Source: Candidatus Woesearchaeota archaeon (GTDB lineage: Archaea > Nanobdellota > Nanobdellia > Woesearchaeales > JAFGLG01). Taken from it: a DNA stretch of 64,000 nt. The stretch lies in NCBI GenBank assembly GCA_016928155.1, contig JAFGLG010000007.1, positions 207,320-271,319 on the forward strand, written 5' to 3'. Position 1 is the stretch's first letter, and each line of letters opens with the position of its first letter. Positions 34,138 through 41,219 of this stretch are shown here, one piece after another. The notes under the pieces were generated by a model. The model did no database searches. It was not told the DNA's origin and saw only the letters and a program-made list of their open reading frames with translations. Both the position numbers and the translations under genes were made by a program.

Positions 34138-34902
34138 CTATCCTATATACTCCATCTCTTTCCCTTCCTTCATGCCCTTGATCCTGTTCAGGCCCTTGAT
34201 CTTCCTCATCTCATTCTCAATCTCCTTTATCTCCTTGTTGAGCTCGCTGAGATTCAGGCCTAAAGAGAGCTTCTTGTTGAGTATCTTCATGACTTCCCTC
34301 GCTCCCTTGATGCCGAGATACATGGGGTGGCCGTAGGTCTCTGCAAGGAGAGCGATTGCGTCGATACCCTGTCTCTCTGCGAGCCCTATCAGGAGCCCTG
34401 TGACGCCGACAATCGGGCCTATCTTGCCATAGCTCTTGGGATTGAGTGAGGTGGATCTGCAGTACTTATCCAGTATCCTTTTGCTGTTCGCAGTCGCGAA
34501 AACCACGGGGCTCCTGGGCACTGTGGGGAGGCCGATGCCGCCCATAGTGATGATCTCTGTGCAGCCCATCCTCTTCAGCATGTCGATTATGGTCTCGCTG
34601 AACTCATAGCTTGATTCCTCATTCACAGGCTGGACATCCCCTGCGAGGAACAGGAAGTCCCTGCCCTTTATCCTCTTGTGGTATATCTCTATCGAGGGAA
34701 GCTCGACGAGATTCTCCTCATTTATGTAGACAGACGGAGGGAATGAATGAGAGACAAGGTCGATGACCTTCCTCGCCTCAAGCTTGTCGACTATGAAATC
34801 TATGGTTATCTTGCCGACATTGCCTATGCCGGGCAGGCCCTCGATAAGCACCGGCCTGCTCAATTTCGGGAAATCCCTGACCTTCTGAAGCTTCCATGTC
34901 AT
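34138..34902 (-). CDS. PAC2-family protein (proteasome assembly chaperone-like)
   Basis: The 254-aa protein has the PAC2 signatures PVLIEGLPGIGNVGKI near the N-terminus and GVTGLLIGLAERQGIDAIAL further on. Members are ATP-grasp-adjacent chaperone-like proteins; the archaeal ones are linked to proteasome assembly mostly by homology. It overlaps nop10 by 4 bases and ends the operon rpl44e-rps27e-aIF2a-nop10-PAC2, conserved in many archaea. The C-terminal 40 residues are a charged helix. Confidence 0.88.
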   Translation of the reverse strand: MTWKLQKVRDFPKLSRPVLIEGLPGIGNVGKITIDFIVDKLEARKVIDLVSHSFPPSVYINEENLVELPSIEIYHKRIKGRDFLFLAGDVQPVNEESSYEFSETIIDMLKRMGCTEIITMGGIGLPTVPRSPVVFATANSKRILDKYCRSTSLNPKSYGKIGPIVGVTGLLIGLAERQGIDAIALLAETYGHPMYLGIKGAREVMKILNKKLSLGLNLSELNKEIKEIENEMRKIKGLNRIKGMKEGKEMEYIG

Positions 34903-35075
34903 AAGAACCCCCTCTGCTTCAGCTCCGGCTCCTTGACTTTCCTGCGATAGCGCCCGTAAGCGTCCTCAGGGCTGTACTTCGGCGGCCTGGGTGTGACAGC
35001 CTTCGAACCGCAAGAGCAGGTCTCAGACATGGTGTAAGCGCCGCATCCTGTGCACTTGAGTATGTGTCTTGCCAT
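34899..35075 (-). CDS. nop10: Nop10, H/ACA ribonucleoprotein subunit
   Basis: The 58-aa protein is the small H/ACA RNP component, with the zinc-binding loop CTGCGAYTMSETCSCG and the PPKYSPEDAYGRYRR segment that contacts Cbf5. It is needed for guided pseudouridylation of rRNA. The start is ATG 35075 (MARHILKC), 5 bases after the aIF2-alpha stop. Confidence 0.95.
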   Translation of the reverse strand: MARHILKCTGCGAYTMSETCSCGSKAVTPRPPKYSPEDAYGRYRRKVKEPELKQRGFL

Positions 35076-35080
35076 GACAA

Positions 35081-35863
35081 TCAAGCCTTGACCTTGCGCT
35101 CAAAGACGAATTCTCCACCTTTCTTGACGAGGTATTTCTCGATGGCTGACGTGGAATGACCAAGGACTTTCTCAGCCTCCTTGTAGTTAGAATGGGTGAC
35201 TGTGATGCCGAACCTGCCGCCGCCCGCATACCTGATCGAGGTGTGGTCGTCAAGCCCTTTCTTCGCAGCCTCCTTTATTATGCTCAGCCCGTCTGGATCA
35301 TATGACCTGAGCTTCAATGTGCCTGTTATCGTGACCTGAGGCGGCTTTATCCTCTGCTTTATGAGAGGGATGAGCACGTCGAGGACCTTCCTGTCAATGC
35401 CATACCTGTCAAGAGCCTTCTCGTCGTAGATCGCTTCCTCGAAGGCGTCATGGAGACTGTCCACGGATTTGTATATCCTCGGTGTTATCTCATCATAGAG
35501 CTTATTGAAGTCCTTCTTGAGCTCCTTTGCCGCGAATTCTATTATCTTCTCTGACTTCTGCTCGAGCTTGATCTGGTTAGACTTGAAGCGCTTCTCTGAC
35601 TCATTGACCCTCCTGAGCGAGAGGTCAATATGGTTCCTCTCATGGTCTATCCTGAGTATCTTGCAGATGACTGTCTTGCCCTCCTTGACAAAATCGCCGA
35701 GATTCCTTATCCTTCCAGGGCTCACTTCAGAGATGTGTATCATGCCCTGCCTCTCGTATTCATGGATATTGCAGAAAACAGAATGATGGTACACTTTCGT
35801 GACTGTGCAAAGGACTAATTCTCCTTCCTCGGGAAGACCTTCCCTTTTCCTAAGCAAAGCCAT
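35081..35863 (-). CDS. eif2a: Translation initiation factor 2 subunit alpha
   Basis: The 260-aa protein has an N-terminal S1 domain (GELVLCTVTKVYHHSVFCNI, GMIHISEVSPGRIRNL), a helical middle domain and a C-terminal alpha/beta domain (PPQVTITGTLKLRSYDPDG) that binds aIF2-gamma. With beta and gamma it delivers initiator tRNA to the small subunit. It is placed between rps27e and nop10 as in most archaea. Confidence 0.96.
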   Translation of the reverse strand: MALLRKREGLPEEGELVLCTVTKVYHHSVFCNIHEYERQGMIHISEVSPGRIRNLGDFVKEGKTVICKILRIDHERNHIDLSLRRVNESEKRFKSNQIKLEQKSEKIIEFAAKELKKDFNKLYDEITPRIYKSVDSLHDAFEEAIYDEKALDRYGIDRKVLDVLIPLIKQRIKPPQVTITGTLKLRSYDPDGLSIIKEAAKKGLDDHTSIRYAGGGRFGITVTHSNYKEAEKVLGHSTSAIEKYLVKKGGEFVFERKVKA

Positions 35864-35875
35864 TTTTGAGAATTA

Positions 35876-36049
35876 TCATTCAAGAACTTCAAGGATCCTG
35901 GCCTTGACCCTCGCCTTTCCGCCGCCGGATTCAGCGAGGATTTTGCCACAAACTAAGCAAGCTATGTTCGTGGCAGACTTACCGAATATGATCTGCTCAT
36001 TCTTGCATTTTGGACATCTTACTTTTATGAACTTGCTTGTAGGCTCCAT
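35876..36049 (-). CDS. rps27e: 30S ribosomal protein S27e (eS27)
   Basis: The 57-aa frame from ATG 36049 gives MEPTSKFIKVRCPKCKNEQ, then NIACLVCGKIL and a basic GGGKARVKARI tail. The two CxxC pairs form the zinc ribbon typical of eS27. It begins one base before the end of rpl44e's stop region and lies 12 bases upstream of the aIF2-alpha gene. Confidence 0.95.
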   Translation of the reverse strand: MEPTSKFIKVRCPKCKNEQIIFGKSATNIACLVCGKILAESGGGKARVKARILEVLE

Positions 36050-36050
36050 C

Positions 36051-36359
36051 TTAGACGAACTCCACCCTCTTTGACCTGATGCCCTTCCTCTGGCTTGTCA
36101 TCTTCTTGCACTCCTTGCATTCATACCTGAAGTCTGTCTTCTTGGTCTGCTTCTTGCCGTATCTCTTCCATTTGGTGAGGGCACCTTTGGAAAGCTTTCC
36201 GAGATTGCCTGAACCTCTTGCCCTGCCCCTCTTCCTCATCCTCTGCTTGGCCCCTTTTGTCAGAGAACTGGGACTCTTCTTCTTATTCTGGGCAATCTTC
36301 TGATCTGTATGCTTCCTGCAAAAAGGACAATATCTCATCTTGTGCTTTGGCATCTTCAT
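36051..36359 (-). CDS. rpl44e: 50S ribosomal protein L44e (eL42)
   Basis: The 102-aa protein has the zinc-binding YCPFCRKHTDQKI start and the FRYECKECKKMTSQRKGIRS end of eL42, which lies near the ribosomal E site. It is the first gene of the operon; a TATA box (TTTTATATAAC, minus strand, 36385-36397) is at the right distance from ATG 36359. Confidence 0.96.
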   Translation of the reverse strand: MKMPKHKMRYCPFCRKHTDQKIAQNKKKSPSSLTKGAKQRMRKRGRARGSGNLGKLSKGALTKWKRYGKKQTKKTDFRYECKECKKMTSQRKGIRSKRVEFV

Positions 36360-36384
36360 CTAAATCACTGGTCTGCGAAAATTA

Positions 36385-36397
36385 GAGGTTATATAAA
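36385..36397 (-). promoter_or_regulatory. TATA box of the rpl44e operon
   Basis: TTTTTATATAACC on the minus strand lies about 26-38 bases upstream of the rpl44e ATG at 36359, consistent with a very short leader. Confidence 0.6.
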
Positions 36398-36503
36398 AAA
36401 CTTGTGTTTATAAACAAGTTTCTGACGGATAAATAGGATTTATAGAGAATTTCAGGTAAAATTCAGGTTTATAATCTTTATTATGGGTTGAAAAAATGTT
36501 ATT

Positions 36504-37328
36504 TTAGCTGTTTGAGACTAATTCTGCCCTTCTCTTCTCAATCAAAACATTTGCCAGAATCTCAGGAATATTGGCCATGTCATCAGGGGAGAATGGACCA
36601 TATTCTTCCAGCTCCAGACCCACAAACTTGGGCACGTGCTGGAGGAACCTCAATGTGATGAAAGCATCCTCTTTCGGTTCTCCTGACATCCCTTCAGGCT
36701 GTGCTCCGGATCCGGCAGTCGGCATCCGGCCAGCCACAGGATCACGCACAGCTCCGGAAGAGCTGCCGGAGTCAGGAATATAATCACCGAGTGTATCCTC
36801 ATCATCCTTCTCAGGTGCAGGTGTGATCTCCCTGAATATCTCAGAGAGCTTCTTCTCATCCCTGAGCCTCTCCTTCTGGTCAAAATAATTCTCAGTCTCA
36901 TGGATGGACTCCTTCACTTCCCTCACTTCGATAAGCTTCTGGATTATCTCGGTCCTGAACAGAAGCAGAGTGTTGACGACAGAATCAAACAGCTGCCTCT
37001 CCTGGGGAAGGAGCGAGCCTGTGTCGATGAGCTTGGAGCCTGTCTTGGCCTTGTCAGCAGCCATCGACAGCACCTTCTTCTCTCTCCGGTCATACAATTC
37101 CCTCAGTATACGCCTGATATTGAAGAGCTGCTTCTGGGCTTTCTCCTTCTCGCCGAATGAGAATAGGTCTTCCTGGACATCATCTGCCATCATCTTCTCC
37201 TTGTCCTTCAGGTAATCAACGACATCCTTGAAGAATTCCCTGTCGAGCTTCTGGAGCTCTACCCTGGACTTCTCTCTCCTCAGAAGATCAAACAATGTCT
37301 CATAAGTGATAACAATATCCTTCTGCAT
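36504..37328 (-). CDS. GINS complex subunit (archaeal Gins51/15-like)
   Basis: The 274-aa protein has a helical A-domain (residues 1-150, charged; includes NIRRILRELYDRREKKVLSM), a roughly 60-residue low-complexity acidic and Ser/Gly/Pro linker, and a C-terminal B-domain ending EEYGPFSPDDMANIPEILAN and VLIEKRRAEL. The last block, with the YGPF...GD-x-IP pattern, is the archaeal GINS signature. GINS joins MCM and Cdc45/GAN in the replicative helicase. Only one GINS gene is seen in the window; some archaea form a homotetramer of a single subunit. The order A then B fits the Gins51 type. Confidence 0.82.
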   Translation of the reverse strand: MQKDIVITYETLFDLLRREKSRVELQKLDREFFKDVVDYLKDKEKMMADDVQEDLFSFGEKEKAQKQLFNIRRILRELYDRREKKVLSMAADKAKTGSKLIDTGSLLPQERQLFDSVVNTLLLFRTEIIQKLIEVREVKESIHETENYFDQKERLRDEKKLSEIFREITPAPEKDDEDTLGDYIPDSGSSSGAVRDPVAGRMPTAGSGAQPEGMSGEPKEDAFITLRFLQHVPKFVGLELEEYGPFSPDDMANIPEILANVLIEKRRAELVSNS

Positions 37329-37485
37329 GATAACCCCCTTTTACCCTCAATACAAATCTTATCGGTGTATAATAAATTTTGCGTTCCAGCAAACATATTA
37401 CTGGGAAGCATGACCCCAGATGAGGAAACATTTAAATATAAATATGTATTAATTTAGGATAAATTTATAATAAATTGTGATATTT

Positions 37486-37752
37486 ATGTCAAGACTTATC
37501 AGCAAGCATGCACCGACACTCAGGACAATCAAGATGGTAGAGAAGACAATGGAGGAGATGGACAGCATATTCTCAATTGCTGATCTCAAGAAGAGATTGC
37601 CAAAACAGGTGAACCACAACACACTGATTGAGATACTTGAATACCTGGAAGAGAGCCGGAAGATCCATGTATGTGTCAAAGGAATCACATGGATATACAA
37701 TGACAGCCCGAAGATGAAGGAGGCTTTAAGGAAAGCCAAACGACATATCTAA
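37486..37752 (+). CDS. Small winged-helix-like protein
   Basis: The 88-aa protein starts at ATG 37486 with an AT-rich TATA region at about 37458-37470. LRTIKMVEKTMEEMDSIFSI, ADLKKRLPKQVNHNTLIEIL and KIHVCVKGITWIYND fit helix, helix-turn-helix and beta wing of a winged-helix fold, so DNA binding is likely. Such stand-alone wHTH proteins are frequent in archaea. No partner gene is close by. Confidence 0.65.
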   Translation: MSRLISKHAPTLRTIKMVEKTMEEMDSIFSIADLKKRLPKQVNHNTLIEILEYLEESRKIHVCVKGITWIYNDSPKMKEALRKAKRHI

Positions 37753-37872
37753 AAATTCTTCAGTAATCCTCAGTGAGGATTCAAGTTCTATCTCCTGAAT
37801 ATGACAAAGCATGACAATCCATGTAGATTATGTTGATGAGGCTGAGATAAAATTTGATTCACTGAGGGTAAT

Positions 37873-38064
37873 GTGATAGCAAAGAAGAAGATCCCCTATA
37901 AATATGTGGTCAAATATAATGTCAATAACCTTTCCAGAGTGAAACTGGCAAATTTCTGGAGAAAGATATATACCCTCACAGATAATGATGGAGAGATTAT
38001 TGTGCTTATTGTTGATATACTCAACCATGAGGAATACAACAAGGTTTTTGGATATAGAAATTAG
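37873..38064 (+). CDS. Doubtful small protein
   Basis: A 63-aa frame begins with GTG at 37873, overlapping the end of a 21-codon frame (ATGTG). Its composition is protein-like (KYVVKYNVNNLSRVKLANFW, then IIVLIVDILNHEEYNKVF) and it is basic at the start, but there is no ribosome binding site or recognisable family. It may be a real small gene, or a remnant broken from the upstream short frame. Confidence 0.3.
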   Translation: MIAKKKIPYKYVVKYNVNNLSRVKLANFWRKIYTLTDNDGEIIVLIVDILNHEEYNKVFGYRN

Positions 38065-38108
38065 GTGTTTTACTAGTATTATCCTTTTCCTTGCTAATTC
38101 TGTGGCAG

Positions 38109-38178
38109 GAAAATTCAAGGGATAAAACCTTTCTTATCCAGATTTGCAAATCTGGCGAGAGGACCTTCTTGAATTTTC
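38109..38178. repeat. Inverted repeat enclosing a perfect palindrome
   Basis: GAAAATTCAAG (38109-38119) and CTTGAATTTTC (38168-38178) are perfect 11-bp inverted repeats. Between them CCAGATTTGCAAATCTGG (38138-38155) is a perfect 18-bp palindrome. In RNA this is a two-level hairpin; in DNA it could bind a dimeric protein. It lies 113 bases after the end of the S-layer gene (38291). Confidence 0.8.
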
Positions 38179-38290
38179 AATGAAATGAAGGAAGCAGGGC
38201 AAAGGATCAATGAGAACTACTTACTCAAATCTATTTCTATCCAGTCATTAATCATCAAGAAAAAGTAAGAAAAAAAGGAAAAAAATTTCC

Positions 38291-40699
38291 TTATTCTGTT
38301 GTTGGCGCGCTGACAGTGATGTCAGACATGCTGGTTCCGCTGACCCACATCTCGTCTCCACTCAAGGTATAGCCGTCATAGTCACCAAGGACAGTTGTGG
38401 CTCTCCTTGTGTCATCTGCTTCCCATCCTGCAACGATCAGGCCGACCTTGCCGCCGTTCTCAACAAGCTTCATGATGGCTGAGTTCTCTGGAATACCAGA
38501 ATCAGCTCCACATGCCGGGTATGATAGACCCAACAGGCTTGCAGTGACCTTGTTGACGCAGCTACCACCGACTGAGATCACATTCTGTGCTGTTGCGCTT
38601 GCGATCTCTGAGGCCAATTTAGCAGCTCCAACCTCAATCTTGGTGACTGATGTTGCAGCAGTGCCCTCGATGGTTGATGACGTAACCTTACCAGCTGTCA
38701 CAAAGACCTGAGCGACCCTGTACTCTTCTGGGTGCCAGATCTCTATGGTCTTCTGGTCATCATCTGTGTCATACTCCCATTCCATACCATAGTTGTATGT
38801 CACACCATGCTTTATCTTATTGCTGGCGTCAGATTTGGCTTTCTCGTCCCATTCTACTCCTTCTGCACCCATAACTGTCTTGTTTAGGGTGGCATCCATC
38901 TCTGTGCCGTCCCATGTGAATTTGACAACGATAGAGTCTGGTCCAGCCTCATTATACTCGTCGCTGCCTCTCACACTGATCTGGGTTGCATCTGACAGGT
39001 TGATGTATCCATTGTACCTGGTCCATACGTGGTCCATCTGTACTCCGACAATGGTGAAGTTCTCTGCTGCTTCATTGATGGCATTGAAGGTAATTGTCTG
39101 GCCATCCAGTGTGTATGTTCCTGCTGTTCCAGAGTATGACCATTCATACTTCTCCATGGAACCCTGCTCCTTCAATTGCAGAACCTTCTTGTCGTCGTCT
39201 ATTCCAGTGAACTGGAAGATCCTTGTCTTCTCCATGTCATCATTGTTGACGATGAAATAGTCGTCTTCAGTTATTATTCCCGGGTCAGTCACCAAGGCAT
39301 TCGGGTCAGTCTCGTCGTATTCACCAAACTCGAAACCACCATCATAATACACAAGCGGGATGCTGTACGAATCTCCCATCTTGTTGGTGAATTTCAGGTC
39401 ATACTGCTCATCACCATTTGGCACGAACTCGATCTCCTCAGAGTCCATTCCCTCCAGGCCTTCAAAGATGAAATCAAAGCCATGCAGGAGGAAATAGCCT
39501 TCTTCGCCTTCCCTGTCATCTGCTTCTTCACTCATTGAGCCGCCTACAGGCACATAGAGATCCTCACCAGCTGTATAGTTGAAGTATAAGCTGGCAATCT
39601 TGACTTCCTCACCATTACTGCAGTTGACTAATGCATCAACCTCAGTCTCGATGTCCAGTGAGTCATCTCCTACCTTGATGTTTCCTCCACCTGCAGCCTG
39701 AGTGTCTGAATCAGTGATCTCTACACTGTTGGCTCCTAGATAGAACTCAACCAGGTCACCGCCGGTTGTCTCACCCGCTTCGTTAGGCAAAATCTCCCTG
39801 ATGCCTATCTGTGTACCATCAGTCAAGGTATATGTGTCGCTCTCTTCCAGGCCCTTTGTGACTTCGCCATTGATGTTGAACTTGACTGAACCATCACCAT
39901 CGTTTGCTGTGTCAGAGACAATGATTGCCTTGACTTCATAATCTGTCCCTGAAATGGTGTATGTCTTGGTCTCTCCTTCCTCAATGGTGTCCATTGTTGA
40001 GCCGCCCATCAATTCCAAGGTTATATCATGGTCGTCATTGCATGTGGCCTCGATGATGACATATTCCTTGCCGAACAGCGTGATTGAAGCGTCTTCAATC
40101 TCGTCAATCGTTGTACCTCGATTATCGTCTACGTCGGTTTCACCCTCCAGATGCGGAGTGAAAGTGACTGTATACTCATAGACCAAGGCGCCATCTTCAG
40201 CCAGCAGATACCAGCCTGCGACTTCATCATCATCCTCATTGTCTATAGTCCACAAGACAGTTGCATCAGGCAGATACAAGTCTTCTGTATATGTGTGGGT
40301 GCCGTACTGATTCCTGATCGATCCGCCAGACAATGCTTCTAGCTCATTATCATCGATTGCAGAAATCACCTCCTTGACATTCTCTCCGAGTGTCAGATCA
40401 TCACTTGCATCTGATACCTGGAAGCTGTCACCGAACACAACAACTGACGATCCGCCGCCTGTTCCTGTGGTTGTCTTCATGCTGAACTGAAGCCCTGTCG
40501 CAACGTCGATTGCGCCGACAATATCATCAGCCTTCGCATCGTCGCCGACCACGATCACACCATTGAACACGCCATTCGCAACGAACGGGGCCGGGTAATC
40601 CGCCAAGTCAGCTGCCATTGCGCCCAACATGGTTGCTCCCAACATTGAAGCACCTACGCCCAGCGCAACGATTCTTTTTACTGTTTTCTTAACTTCCAT
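38291..40699 (-). CDS. S-layer protein (Methanocaldococcus-type)
   Basis: The 802-aa protein has a signal peptide ending near AMAAD, then DYPAPFVANGVFNGVIVVG and DIVGAIDVATGLQF, the N-terminal signature of the MJ0822-like S-layer family. The C-terminal S-layer domain (NKVTASLLGLSYPACG, then LIVAGWEADDTRRATTVL) is also present. The mature protein is strongly acidic with many Thr and Asp and few Lys, as for extracellular lattice proteins. It is expected to be the main cell-wall protein. The ribosome binding site AGGAGGTG is the strongest in the window and the gene has a long leader, both fitting very high expression. Confidence 0.93.
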   Translation of the reverse strand: MEVKKTVKRIVALGVGASMLGATMLGAMAADLADYPAPFVANGVFNGVIVVGDDAKADDIVGAIDVATGLQFSMKTTTGTGGGSSVVVFGDSFQVSDASDDLTLGENVKEVISAIDDNELEALSGGSIRNQYGTHTYTEDLYLPDATVLWTIDNEDDDEVAGWYLLAEDGALVYEYTVTFTPHLEGETDVDDNRGTTIDEIEDASITLFGKEYVIIEATCNDDHDITLELMGGSTMDTIEEGETKTYTISGTDYEVKAIIVSDTANDGDGSVKFNINGEVTKGLEESDTYTLTDGTQIGIREILPNEAGETTGGDLVEFYLGANSVEITDSDTQAAGGGNIKVGDDSLDIETEVDALVNCSNGEEVKIASLYFNYTAGEDLYVPVGGSMSEEADDREGEEGYFLLHGFDFIFEGLEGMDSEEIEFVPNGDEQYDLKFTNKMGDSYSIPLVYYDGGFEFGEYDETDPNALVTDPGIITEDDYFIVNNDDMEKTRIFQFTGIDDDKKVLQLKEQGSMEKYEWSYSGTAGTYTLDGQTITFNAINEAAENFTIVGVQMDHVWTRYNGYINLSDATQISVRGSDEYNEAGPDSIVVKFTWDGTEMDATLNKTVMGAEGVEWDEKAKSDASNKIKHGVTYNYGMEWEYDTDDDQKTIEIWHPEEYRVAQVFVTAGKVTSSTIEGTAATSVTKIEVGAAKLASEIASATAQNVISVGGSCVNKVTASLLGLSYPACGADSGIPENSAIMKLVENGGKVGLIVAGWEADDTRRATTVLGDYDGYTLSGDEMWVSGTSMSDITVSAPTTE

Positions 40700-40888
40700 C
40701 TAAACACCTCCTGTGTTTAAACTCTTTTTTTTAGCTATCTTAACCAAATGCACAAACCTTTGGCCTGTGCTATGCGAAACCAGCTGGTAGTGCACTAACA
40801 TTCTCTCTCAACCCATTACACATAACAGGTATCAAGGGAACTGCCACTAATGATGGTTACTGATTCCACGACTTGAAAATCAAGGGAA

Positions 40889-40901
40889 TCTTTTATAAAG
40901 T
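40889..40901 (-). promoter_or_regulatory. TATA box of the S-layer gene
   Basis: ACTTTATAAAAGA on the minus strand is the best TATA box in the divergent region. Transcription would begin near 40866, giving a 5' leader of about 165 nt before the S-layer ATG at 40699, much longer than other leaders in the window. Confidence 0.65.
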
Positions 40902-41154
40902 TTTTCCCAGGGTCAATGACTTTTTTGGGACATGGTAAAATGCAAGGCGTATAAGGTCTGAAAAACGGGCTCTCAGACTTTCATTACTCTTGGATAGAAA
41001 AAATATGGCAAGGAAGCGAGGTATATGATAATATGAATAAACCATCCTGTGTCACACCCACAGCAGTAATTCTGATCTTATCAGGTAGGTCCACTTGAAA
41101 TAATTTTTTCACTACTCTAAAATAGAACACAATCGAACATATGAAAAAAAGAAA

Positions 41155-41165
41155 CTTTTTAAATC
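41155..41165 (+). promoter_or_regulatory. TATA box of the exported-protein operon
   Basis: CTTTTTAAATC sits about 60 bases before the start at 41220, so transcription should begin near 41187. The two direct repeats AATATTGTG (41186-41194 and 41200-41208) would then lie exactly at the start of the transcript. Confidence 0.5.
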
Positions 41166-41219
41166 AGAGGAGAATTTGCTTTAATAATATTGTGTTTGCA
41201 ATATTGTGATTAGGGGAGA

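Larger units (their letters stand above)
37753..38290. other. Gene-poor stretch with short reading frames and hairpins
   Basis: This 538-base stretch holds no confident gene. It contains an interrupted palindrome AATCCTCA-G-TGAGGATT at 37765-37781, a 21-codon frame (37811-37876) overlapping a GTG-started 63-codon frame (37873-38064), and the palindromic structure at 38109-38178. The overlapping short frames may be remnants of a decayed gene. Confidence 0.6.
40700..41219. other. Divergent regulatory region between the S-layer gene and the exported-protein operon
   Basis: This 520-base stretch has no reading frame of note. It holds the S-layer promoter and its leader of about 165 bases on the minus strand, and on the plus strand the promoter and a pair of 9-bp direct repeats before the operon at 41220. 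Between about 40910 and 41140 I see nothing definable. Confidence 0.7.

Noticed and set aside
37765-37781. Terminator hairpin AATCCTCA-G-TGAGGATT
   Set aside because: Archaeal termination relies on T-rich tracts, not hairpins, and no T tract follows; listed only as part of the gene-poor stretch.
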